From: Henriciella sp.
GTDB lineage: Bacteria > Pseudomonadota > Alphaproteobacteria > Caulobacterales > Hyphomonadaceae
Direction of reading: 5' to 3'
Assembly: GCA_013213825.1 (NCBI GenBank)
Contig: JABSQA010000020.1
Span: 1-34,299, forward strand
DNA length: 34,299 nt
Below, piece by piece: positions 25,467-33,250 of the stretch; position 1 is the first letter of the stretch, and each line of letters opens with the position of its first letter. Both the position numbers and the translations under genes were made by a program. Below the pieces are notes generated by a model. That model was not told the origin of the DNA, ran no database searches, and saw only the letters and a program-made list of their open reading frames with translations.

Positions 25467-26363
25467 ATGACGCTGATTGATGGCTTTCTGGACTATACCC
25501 AACGCGAACAACGCCTCGCCGACAATACGGTCGAGGCTTATCGCAGCGATCTTGCGGAATTTATCGGCTTTTTGCGCGGACATTTCGATCAAGAGCCAGG
25601 CATCCGCGCCTTTGCTGAATTGCAGGCGCGGGATATTCGAGCCTTTCTGGCGGCGCGACGCCGAGATGGCTTGGCAGATGCCTCGATTGCGAGATTGCTG
25701 TCGGCGATTAAGAGCTTCTATCGCTGGTTAGACCGGGCGCATGGCGTTGAGAATCCCGAAATCGCGTTCCTTAGTGGGCCGAAGCGCGGGCAGCGTTTAC
25801 CCCGCCCTGTTTCCGAAGTGGCGGCCAAAGACTTGCTGGAGCAGGCGGAATTGATTCAAGAAGAACCTTGGATCGCCGCTCGCGATGTGGCCGCGCTCAG
25901 CCTGATGTATGGAGCCGGCTTACGGATTTCTGAAACACTCGACCTGGCGGGCGACGCGAAAGTTGGGCCGCAACGTCTCCGCATAAAAGGCAAAGGCGGC
26001 AAAGTTCGAGTTGTGCCGCTTATCCCTGCTGTGCAAGACGCCATACGCGCCTATACGCGGCTATGCCCTTACAAACTCACTTCGATGACACCGCTCTTCT
26101 ACGGCGCCCGCGGTAAACGTCTGCAAGCGCCCGTTTTGCGCAAACAAGTACAAATCTTGCGCGGCGCCTTGGGCCTTACAGAGACTGCCACACCACACGC
26201 TTTGCGTCACAGCTTTGCTACCCATTTGCTCGCCCATGGCGCAGATTTACGAGCGATCCAGACCCTGCTGGGACATGCCAGCTTGTCGACGACACAGGTT
26301 TATACCGGCGTTGAAGCAGGGCATTTGAGGAAGGTGCATGCGCGGGCGCATCCGCGGGGGTAG
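25467..26363 (+). CDS. xerC: Tyrosine recombinase XerC
   Basis: A 298-residue recombinase that, with XerD, resolves chromosome dimers at dif. The N-terminal SAM-like core-binding domain (about 1-95) includes TVEAYRSDL. The catalytic residues are all present: R153 (GAGLRISE), K176 (IKGKGGKVR), H244 and R247 (HALRHSFATHLL), H270 (LLGHASLSTTQ) and Y279 (QVYTGV). Housekeeping length and position beside priA argue for the chromosomal XerC rather than an island integrase. However, the AT-richer polysaccharide region begins right after it. Confidence 0.92.
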   Translation: MTLIDGFLDYTQREQRLADNTVEAYRSDLAEFIGFLRGHFDQEPGIRAFAELQARDIRAFLAARRRDGLADASIARLLSAIKSFYRWLDRAHGVENPEIAFLSGPKRGQRLPRPVSEVAAKDLLEQAELIQEEPWIAARDVAALSLMYGAGLRISETLDLAGDAKVGPQRLRIKGKGGKVRVVPLIPAVQDAIRAYTRLCPYKLTSMTPLFYGARGKRLQAPVLRKQVQILRGALGLTETATPHALRHSFATHLLAHGADLRAIQTLLGHASLSTTQVYTGVEAGHLRKVHARAHPRG

Positions 26364-26683
26364 ATCGAAGACAACGAGTGAGCTCCTATCCGGGGACCCT
26401 ACCGTCGATTGAGACGATGCGTTTGTTTTCGTCCGGCGAAACCATATCGTAAAATAGACTCAAATGGAATGAGTGCCGGTCCGATGTCGTCATTCAAAGG
26501 ATCACTCTTGACTATCCTACAAAGCAGGCGGTTATTACGGGCTCACCAGTTTAACGGAATATGCTCTAAATCCAAATCCTTAGCTTAATAGTCCATCAAA
26601 ATGTGAAAACCCTACTGGTATCGAATCCCGAGATTTGGTTTAGGTGATCCAAGCTACATAAGACCCCTTAGGGAGCGACATGC
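26364..26683. other. 320-bp intergenic region upstream of the polysaccharide genes
   Basis: I see no gene, tRNA or repeat here. It is more AT-rich toward the 3' end and should hold the promoter of the 26684 gene. A TTGACT at 26508-26513 could be a -35 box, but only a poor -10 (GTTATT, 26531-26536) is at 17-bp spacing. The last bases contain GGGAG (26671-26675), the ribosome binding site for ATG 26684 or 26687. No hairpin with a T-run was found to terminate xerC. Confidence 0.6.
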
Positions 26684-28855
26684 ATGATGTCTATCAAACC
26701 AGTTATTTTGTGTGGAGGCTCCGGCACCAGGCTATGGCCTCTATCTACGCCAGAGGCGCCAAAACAGTTTCAGACGCTCGTTGGTAACGAGACAATGATT
26801 CAGCAGACTGTTCGTCGAGTTGTTTCAAAAGATCGTGATGGGCCGATTTTCGAACGCCTTTTGGTAGTCGGTTCTGGGCGCCACGAATCCCTGCTCGCAA
26901 AGCAACTTCCAGGCGCAGATCTGATTCTAGAGCCATTTGGAAGAAATTCCGCGCCAGCTGTGGCCGCCGCCTGTCTCGCAGCTTCAGAAAATGAGTTACT
27001 TCTCATTATGCCGGCAGACCATCACATCGAGAAACCAGAACAATTTCTTAGAGCCGTTCAAATTGGTCAAACGGCGGCGGAGGGCGGATCAATCGTGACC
27101 TTCGGGATTAAACCTACCCATGCTGCGACGGGGTATGGTTACATAGAAAGTGATGGTGATGCAGAAAACGCTGCAATCGGACGAGTTAAGAGGTTTGTCG
27201 AGAAGCCGCCAAAAAAAGATGCAGAAGTCTATTTAGAAAAGGGAAACTACTCCTGGAACTCCGGGATCTTTTTGTTCAAAGTTTCGGTCATGCTTGACGC
27301 ACTCCGCAACTACTTACCTGATATGTTATCGAAAATGCAGAGCATGTTGCCCGACAATCAAGATGGTCGGTGGGAATTGGATCCCGAGATATTTCGGAAT
27401 GTTGAAGACATATCAATTGACTATGCTGTGATGGAGCGCGAATCCAACATAATGGTCGTGCCAGTTAATATGGGGTGGAGTGATCTTGGGGGGTATGCCG
27501 CTCTTTGGGATTTGCTTTCAGATCCATCACGCACGACCGTCGCGTCAGGGCCCGTTTTGGTAGACGATTCGGTCAATGTTTTTGCTCGGTCCGATGGTCC
27601 AATAGTTGCGGCTTCAGGTTTGAAAGATGTCTCGATCATCGCAAAGAACAATTTGATTATGGTGGCACCCCTGAGTGATCCCAACGCAGCCAAATCGCTG
27701 GGCAAGATGGTTCAGTCGCTAGGAGCCGCGATCAATATTTCAGATGAGAGCTCTCGAGTTGTGCGCGATCTTTTGTCTGTGTCCTTCAAAAAGTGGGTTG
27801 AGTGCGCATGGGATGACCAAAATGGTGGCTTCGTAGAGTGCTTGTTTATGAATGGCCAACCGGACAAAACCTCTGACCGTCGTGTTCGTGTTCAAGCGCG
27901 CCAGATTTTTAGCTTCGCTGAGTCGATTCGTCTTGGCTTGATAGACTCAGCTAAACCAATGACGCTCATCGAGAAAGGACTGGACTTTCTTGACACCACG
28001 TGCCGAAATCCGGAGGGTGGATGGCACCATCGGCTTTCGGCGACAGGCGACGCAATAGATAAAACGCGTGATTTGTACGATCACGCTTTTATAATATTAG
28101 CCGGTGCCACAGCGTACGCAGCGACCCATCAAGAACGCGCCCTGCGGATTGCGATTGAGTCAATAGATTACATTGATGCGAATTTAAAAGATCGTGATGG
28201 AGGCGGTTACGTCGATTCTGTTACGGATCAAACGGTTCGGCGTTCTAATCCTCACATGCATTTGCTCGAGGCGTTTTTGGCCATGTACCAGGCGACCCAG
28301 GATAAGCAGTACCTCGATCGAGCGACCGAAATTGTCCTACTCTTTGAAACACGCTTCTTTGATTCAAAATCAAATATATTGAGGGAATACTTTGATGGCA
28401 ATTGGGCCCCTGCCGATGGCGCAGAAGGCGAGCTATTTGAGCCCGGACATCACTATGAGTGGGCAACGCTTCTCGCCATGTATGACGAAGTGGCCGCCCG
28501 CGATACTCGGAGTTGGCGAACTCGACTGATTAGAACCGCGGATCAATATGGACGCTCTTCGACAACCGGTTTTGCCCACAACTCGGTGCTATTCGACGGA
28601 ACGCTGCTGGATTCAAACTGTCGTATTTGGCATCAGTTGGAAATGTTTCGTGCGAGGCTATTTCATCCAGATACAGATGCACCGGGCGCAACTGATAGAG
28701 TATTGGCCGACTTGATCGAAGGTTATTTCAAACCCGCGATAGAAGGCACTTGGATTGATGAGGTTGACTCAGAAGGAACAGTTTTGTCAGATCGAGTGCC
28801 AGCAAGCATTCTATACCACTTGGTGACTGCGTTCTCGCCCGCGTTACGAAAATAA
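26684..28855 (+). CDS. Fusion of mannose-1-phosphate guanylyltransferase and AGE-family sugar isomerase
   Basis: 723 residues in two domains. Residues of about 1-350 are a GDP-mannose pyrophosphorylase: ILCGGSGTRLWPLSTPEAPK loop, LLIMPADHHI, ATGYGYIE, RFVEKPPKKDAEVYL, YSWNSGIFLFK and MGWSDLGGYAAL. Residues of about 365-720 are an N-acylglucosamine 2-epimerase (AGE)-type (alpha/alpha)6 barrel with HMHLLEAFLAMY, EPGHHYEWATLL and SNCRIWHQLEM. The epimerase half probably acts as a phosphomannose isomerase, so the protein may carry out fructose-6-P to mannose-6-P and mannose-1-P to GDP-mannose; phosphomannomutase is not in the window. The cytoplasmic product would feed gmd. The start is ATG 26684 or 26687. 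Confidence 0.9.
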   Translation: MMSIKPVILCGGSGTRLWPLSTPEAPKQFQTLVGNETMIQQTVRRVVSKDRDGPIFERLLVVGSGRHESLLAKQLPGADLILEPFGRNSAPAVAAACLAASENELLLIMPADHHIEKPEQFLRAVQIGQTAAEGGSIVTFGIKPTHAATGYGYIESDGDAENAAIGRVKRFVEKPPKKDAEVYLEKGNYSWNSGIFLFKVSVMLDALRNYLPDMLSKMQSMLPDNQDGRWELDPEIFRNVEDISIDYAVMERESNIMVVPVNMGWSDLGGYAALWDLLSDPSRTTVASGPVLVDDSVNVFARSDGPIVAASGLKDVSIIAKNNLIMVAPLSDPNAAKSLGKMVQSLGAAINISDESSRVVRDLLSVSFKKWVECAWDDQNGGFVECLFMNGQPDKTSDRRVRVQARQIFSFAESIRLGLIDSAKPMTLIEKGLDFLDTTCRNPEGGWHHRLSATGDAIDKTRDLYDHAFIILAGATAYAATHQERALRIAIESIDYIDANLKDRDGGGYVDSVTDQTVRRSNPHMHLLEAFLAMYQATQDKQYLDRATEIVLLFETRFFDSKSNILREYFDGNWAPADGAEGELFEPGHHYEWATLLAMYDEVAARDTRSWRTRLIRTADQYGRSSTTGFAHNSVLFDGTLLDSNCRIWHQLEMFRARLFHPDTDAPGATDRVLADLIEGYFKPAIEGTWIDEVDSEGTVLSDRVPASILYHLVTAFSPALRK

Positions 28856-28881
28856 TGTCAGCGGAACTTGGGTGACTGAGA

Positions 28882-30099
28882 TTGTTTAGCGTAGTTGCAA
28901 ATAAAATAGAGAAAGTGAAATGGAGAGCGAGATCTCTTCTTCTGCCAAAACCTCACAGTGCAGAAAAACCTTTCTACAGAAAGGATTACGGACGAATCGG
29001 TGTTGCCGGCTTGTTTCGAACTGCCAGCGGTATCGGGGAGGCGGCTAGGAGTTGTTTTCGCGGGCTCCAGAGTACCGGATTTGATGTTGTCGCGATCGAT
29101 TTAAGTGCGCGTTTCGATCAAGTCGATATGCAGTTTGATGAAGCGATATCGTGTGATCAACGCGCAGAGTGCGACACAGCGGTTATCTTTCTGAATGCGC
29201 CAGAACTTGAAGTTGCGCTATTTGAAATAAGGCACGCATTTCGCGCTCGATTCAACAAACGCCCTTATTTAATTGGGGCTTGGGCTTGGGAGCTAAACTC
29301 TTTTCCAAAGGGATGGTCGGACCCAGCAAAGTTGTTGTCCGAGCTTTGGGTGCCCAGCAATTTTGTTCGAAATGCCTTTTCGGAACATTTGCACTTGCCT
29401 ATAAAAGTTGTCCCACATTATGTGGAGAGTGCGGGAGAGCGCCTGACTAGACAACCCTCTGACGCAAAGATCCATCCCTTTCGTTGTCTAATCATGGCTG
29501 ATGGTCGTTCCTCTGCAGAAAGAAAGAACATAGAAGGCGGTATTCATGCGTTCCAGAGAGCCTTTGGGAATGACTCGAATTGTCAACTGATCGTAAAGAC
29601 TCGAAATTTTTCAGAGTACCAGGCCACTTGGAAAGCGTTGTCTCAATATGCCGACCGAGACAGTAGAATTGAATTTATTGATAGCTCGTTGCCCCGCTCA
29701 GATGTGCGAGAACTGATCGCCAGCTGTAATGTTTTAATATCGCTGCATCGAGCCGAAGGGTTTGGACTTCATTTGGCGGAGGCGATGGCCATAGGCATTC
29801 CCGTTATTGCTACGGCTTGGTCTGGAAATTTGGAGTTTATGAACCAAGAGAATGCTTATTTGGTAGACTACGAGCTCATAGATGTTCCTAGTACCGATCC
29901 TGTTTACGGCGGCAATGAAAATGCGGTTTGGGCGGATCCAGATCTGGATCTCGCTGCCCAATATTTGAAATCGATCCGGCGCGGTGACCCCGAAGTCTTG
30001 GCCAAGCGAACGGCGGCGATTGAAAGCGTTCAAAATACGTTAAATTGTCGGGTTTATCAGAGTGCTTTAGCTGGCAGTGCTGCTCATCAGTTAAGCTGA
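28882..30099 (+). CDS. Glycosyltransferase, GT4-like (GT-B fold)
   Basis: A 405-residue predicted GDP- or UDP-sugar-dependent glycosyltransferase, cytoplasmic. The N-terminal Rossmann part starts with GRIGVAGLFRTASGIGEAAR. The C-terminal donor site has the E-x7-E pattern in HRAEGFGLHLAEAMAIGIPV and the acceptor-side TAWSGNLEFM, typical of GT4 mannosyltransferases. The start is uncertain: TTG 28882 and GTG 28915 are both weakly supported by ribosome sites. It lies 26 bp after the guanylyltransferase fusion, so the two are probably cotranscribed and mannose is a reasonable donor guess. Its last 9 bp overlap the convergent methyltransferase gene. Confidence 0.87.
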   Translation: MFSVVANKIEKVKWRARSLLLPKPHSAEKPFYRKDYGRIGVAGLFRTASGIGEAARSCFRGLQSTGFDVVAIDLSARFDQVDMQFDEAISCDQRAECDTAVIFLNAPELEVALFEIRHAFRARFNKRPYLIGAWAWELNSFPKGWSDPAKLLSELWVPSNFVRNAFSEHLHLPIKVVPHYVESAGERLTRQPSDAKIHPFRCLIMADGRSSAERKNIEGGIHAFQRAFGNDSNCQLIVKTRNFSEYQATWKALSQYADRDSRIEFIDSSLPRSDVRELIASCNVLISLHRAEGFGLHLAEAMAIGIPVIATAWSGNLEFMNQENAYLVDYELIDVPSTDPVYGGNENAVWADPDLDLAAQYLKSIRRGDPEVLAKRTAAIESVQNTLNCRVYQSALAGSAAHQLS

Positions 30100-31350
30100 T
30101 TGATGCAGCGAGGCTTGGAATCCAATTTTTCGAGCGTCAGCGGGGTTGCCCAAATAGTCAGAAGCACGAAGTGAATTTTCAGTGGTTATAAATAACCACG
30201 TTCCGTGGTCGTGGATCGGAATTTCTAAGCTTGGTGCATTGTCTTTTATATTGACTGTTTGGCCATAATTGTTGTGATAAATTGAAATAGGATACGGGTC
30301 TGAGTTGCTATGTTGACTGTGTATAGGGGCGATTTTCAAGAAAAAGGATTCAGCGCTCCCAGCAATGTAGTAAGCACAGGATATGTCCTCGTCGTGTCCT
30401 ATGCGCTCTGTCGACCAAAAATCTAAATCGATATTGAGCGCGAAGCCTCCGTAATGATCGTCGACGAACGGGGTAATCTGCAAATCTGTTCGACGCCGCA
30501 GAAACTCTGCCTGTGTAATAATGAGTTGCCGAAGTTCAGCACTCGGGTTCTTGCAACACAATAGATCATCAACTGGATAACCAAATAACATCACCGATCT
30601 AAGCTGTGCTAAGCTGTCAACTTTTAGAAGCGATCCTTCCCTGGTTATCAAAAATACGTAATCGAAAGTATTCAACAGGCGAGAAATCAACGCGAGGCCA
30701 CTATGGGTTGAGCCCATTACCTTTTCCCGAGCGGTTTGTCCGTAAACAGAGAATTCAATAATCCAAACAGCTTCCGGATTAGCCATTTGAATCCTGGTAG
30801 CTCCGTCCAGCACGTCCTCTTCGAAGCCTTCTACGTCGATTTTGATGAGATCAATCGATCCATCGAGCTCTTGATCGACCATATTATCGAGGCGTTCAAA
30901 ACTCACTTCCGCGATGCGATCGGTGTCGCGAACAGTGTCGAATTCGTCTTTAACTCTATGGGATTGTCCCAACCCTCGCGCGTCAATGCGCATGTATCCA
31001 CTCTGGTTGCGACTTGAAGCCGCAAATGATTGTGTGACAATGTTGGTGTGACCGCTTCGAGCCACATTTCTACAAAGAAGCTCGTAGGTCTCGTGAACTG
31101 GCTCAAATGCTATTACAGTTCCTTCTCGAGCATAATGACTCATCGATACGCTATTTATTCCAACATTCGCTCCGACGTCCAAGGCGACAGAATCAGATTT
31201 AAGAATGATTTCATAGAGCTTGATTTGCCAAGGCTCCCATGTGGGGTGATCCTTCAAATATATCGCAATATTTTGATCGTCCGAGCGCATCTCAATATGA
31301 TACGCGACATCTCCTACGAGATGACTTAGTATCTTGGTTTCTAATTTCAT
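30091..31350 (-). CDS. FkbM family SAM-dependent methyltransferase with C-terminal extension
   Basis: 419 residues, well above the 220-280 usual for FkbM enzymes. The methyltransferase domain covers about 30-260: SAM-binding motif I ALDVGANVGINSV, then AFEPVHETYELLCRN, and the family signature LIKIDVEGFEEDVLDGA. Residues of about 290-419 form an extra region with many short beta-like stretches (FALNIDLDFWS, DISCAYYIAG, PYPISIYHNN) that I cannot assign. In polysaccharide clusters FkbM proteins usually O-methylate a sugar of the glycan. It is downstream of the exporter genes on the same strand (102-bp gap). Confidence 0.88.
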   Translation of the reverse strand: MKLETKILSHLVGDVAYHIEMRSDDQNIAIYLKDHPTWEPWQIKLYEIILKSDSVALDVGANVGINSVSMSHYAREGTVIAFEPVHETYELLCRNVARSGHTNIVTQSFAASSRNQSGYMRIDARGLGQSHRVKDEFDTVRDTDRIAEVSFERLDNMVDQELDGSIDLIKIDVEGFEEDVLDGATRIQMANPEAVWIIEFSVYGQTAREKVMGSTHSGLALISRLLNTFDYVFLITREGSLLKVDSLAQLRSVMLFGYPVDDLLCCKNPSAELRQLIITQAEFLRRRTDLQITPFVDDHYGGFALNIDLDFWSTERIGHDEDISCAYYIAGSAESFFLKIAPIHSQHSNSDPYPISIYHNNYGQTVNIKDNAPSLEIPIHDHGTWLFITTENSLRASDYLGNPADARKIGFQASLHQSA

Positions 31351-31452
31351 AACTGATCTTTGATTTGCCTAGCTTTGATCATGGATCATATACACGACTC
31401 CGTCGCCTGATTAGTTTTTAATCTTCTCTCACTGTTTCAATCTTGCGCCGGG

Positions 31453-32283
31453 CTAGGACAGTAAGAAAATTATTCGCCGCCCATAAACCGAAGATGCCAG
31501 AATGGCACACAGCGCCAGCACGAGCGTCCAGATACCAACAGAAATGAGGTCAGTTTGTTGGATCCAAACGCCGTTAATGATTGGATCTCTGAACAATTGA
31601 ATAAGTGGCGACAGTGGATTCAGCGTGTTGAGTAGTTGTAGATTCGGTTGGTCCAAAACTTCCTTCGGCAGCATGATTGGAGATAAGAAGAAAAGCGCTT
31701 GCAGCGAAAGCTGAACAATATGGTTTGCATCTCGAAACTGTGCACCCACAATAGACATCAAGACCGCGAGTGGGATGGAAAACACGAACAACGCGGCGAG
31801 CGCAATGGGAACGCCTAAAAGATGCAACCCCGGCTCGGGCATCCTGCCAAGTATTAGCAACATGACGAAAACACCGATCGTCCCAAACACCGCCACGGCC
31901 ATTGTTGTTAGTGGGGGACGCAGTTGAAACACTAGCAGTGGTATTCTGGCTTGCCTCAGATAGCCTCCTGAGCGCATCAGAGTATCCATTGAAGTGCTTG
32001 TGACCGTTGCAAAGTACTCCCAGACGACGAGCCCACTAAACAAATACATGGTGAATTCCCAGTAGGATTCATACCGTAACACAACCGCCCAGGTAAACGC
32101 GATTACGAGAGAGTATCCTAGAGGCTGAATCACCGCCCAAATAATGCCTAATCGACTGCGTCGAAACCTGGCTCTCAAGTCAGATCCGACAAGGTTAAAA
32201 CAAAGGTGTCGGTAACGAGCCAATGCGGTTAAGTAGGAGACCGCTGGTAGTGTCGTCGCGTTTAGGTTGTTTCGATAGCTCAA
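31453..32283 (-). CDS. wzm: ABC-2 type polysaccharide exporter permease
   Basis: A 276-residue inner-membrane permease with six predicted helices. The N-terminal cytoplasmic amphipathic stretch reads YRHLCFNLVGSDLRARFRRS, followed by RLGIIWAVIQPLGYSLVIAF, as in Wzm/KpsM/TagG proteins. The conserved QFRDANHIVQLSLQALFFLS and the LNPLSPLIQLFRDPI segment confirm the ABC-2 polysaccharide exporter type. It forms the channel that flips or exports the finished lipid-linked glycan. Its ATG overlaps the stop of the ATPase gene by 4 bp (32280-32283). Confidence 0.93.
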   Translation of the reverse strand: MSYRNNLNATTLPAVSYLTALARYRHLCFNLVGSDLRARFRRSRLGIIWAVIQPLGYSLVIAFTWAVVLRYESYWEFTMYLFSGLVVWEYFATVTSTSMDTLMRSGGYLRQARIPLLVFQLRPPLTTMAVAVFGTIGVFVMLLILGRMPEPGLHLLGVPIALAALFVFSIPLAVLMSIVGAQFRDANHIVQLSLQALFFLSPIMLPKEVLDQPNLQLLNTLNPLSPLIQLFRDPIINGVWIQQTDLISVGIWTLVLALCAILASSVYGRRIIFLLS

Positions 32284-33134
32284 CGTGCCGTATCCTCATC
32301 CTTTGTTTCGGAACTTCGTTCTCGAACGAGGGCATTGAAAGCGTCGATTGCATCAGCGGGCGCGCCGTCAAATACGATCGATCCATCATCAAGGAGCAAA
32401 GTTCGGGTACAAAGGTTTTGCACGAGTCCAAGATCGTGCGTGGCTATAACAACGATGCCAGCTTGTTCTACAATTTCGTGCATGCGCGCCAATGCGCGTT
32501 TTTGAAAAATTGCGTCGCCCGCGCCAAACACTTCGTCGATCAGAAGAATATCAGGTTTAAACTGGGTGGAAACAGCAAATCCCAATCGAACAAACATACC
32601 GGTGGAGTAAGTGCGCATCGGTAAATCAATAAAGTCTCCCAGCTCCGCGAAATCGATAATTGCCTGCTCGTGTTTTTTCATTTCCTTGCGCGAGATACCC
32701 ATAGACATACCGCGATAGTAGATATTCTCTCGGCCTGTCGACTCAGGCTCGAAGCCAAGCCCAACATCCAATAGTGAACCGACTTGCCCTGAAACGGTGA
32801 TAGATCCAGATTTTAAAGGATAGATGCCAGCCAGTGCTCTAAGCATTGTCGATTTGCCTGCACCATTATGCCCTATTATCCCGATCCGCTCACCTTGTGC
32901 GACATCGAAGGAAACGTTTTTGATCGCATTTACAAATGGCATAGGCAGCGACGCTTCTCGATGCCCAAATAGCGAAAACAATAAGGTTTTTAGGCTACCG
33001 CGTGTAAATTGCCCCAAAGGAAATTCTATCCGCGCTTCAGAAACTTCGATCGCCAATGGCGACTTTTCGGTTTCTTTATATGTGGAAACATCACCCAAAA
33101 TCGAAGAATCGCTCTTTTGCGCTATACTCAACAC
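32280..33134 (-). CDS. wzt: ABC transporter ATPase for polysaccharide export
   Basis: A 284-residue ATPase of the Wzt/TagH/KpsT type. Walker A is GHNGAGKST in IGIIGHNGAGKSTMLRALAG, the signature segment reads MRTYSTGMFVRLGFAV, and Walker B is ILLIDEVFGAGD, the characteristic polysaccharide-exporter form. It starts at GTG 33134 after AGGTGGGG. At this length it lacks the C-terminal carbohydrate-binding domain of long Wzt proteins, so export need not depend on a chain-end cap. A non-family N-terminal tail of about 25 residues precedes the ABC domain. It is coupled to the permease gene by ATGA. Confidence 0.93.
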   Translation of the reverse strand: MLSIAQKSDSSILGDVSTYKETEKSPLAIEVSEARIEFPLGQFTRGSLKTLLFSLFGHREASLPMPFVNAIKNVSFDVAQGERIGIIGHNGAGKSTMLRALAGIYPLKSGSITVSGQVGSLLDVGLGFEPESTGRENIYYRGMSMGISRKEMKKHEQAIIDFAELGDFIDLPMRTYSTGMFVRLGFAVSTQFKPDILLIDEVFGAGDAIFQKRALARMHEIVEQAGIVVIATHDLGLVQNLCTRTLLLDDGSIVFDGAPADAIDAFNALVRERSSETKDEDTAR

Positions 33135-33174
33135 GTGGATTCCCCACCTAGTTTGTTAACTTAAACCTAGCCAA

Positions 33175-33190
33175 GCAGACATGGGTCTGC
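33175..33190. other. Short hairpin in the 116-bp gap before the exporter ATPase gene
   Basis: GCAGAC-ATGG-GTCTGC is a perfect 6-bp stem with a 4-nt loop. No T-run follows on either strand, so it is not a convincing intrinsic terminator. It could be part of the leader of the exporter operon. Confidence 0.2.
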
Positions 33191-33250
33191 AAGCAGATTG
33201 TCTCTCAAGAATTCACCGGCGGTCGCGTATTCAATCTAACTTCGCGCTGC

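Noticed and set aside
25467-26363. xerC as the integrase of a genomic island
   Set aside because: Length, motifs and position beside priA fit the housekeeping XerC. No tRNA or attachment site is visible nearby, and the 28-bp repeats are 12 kb away.
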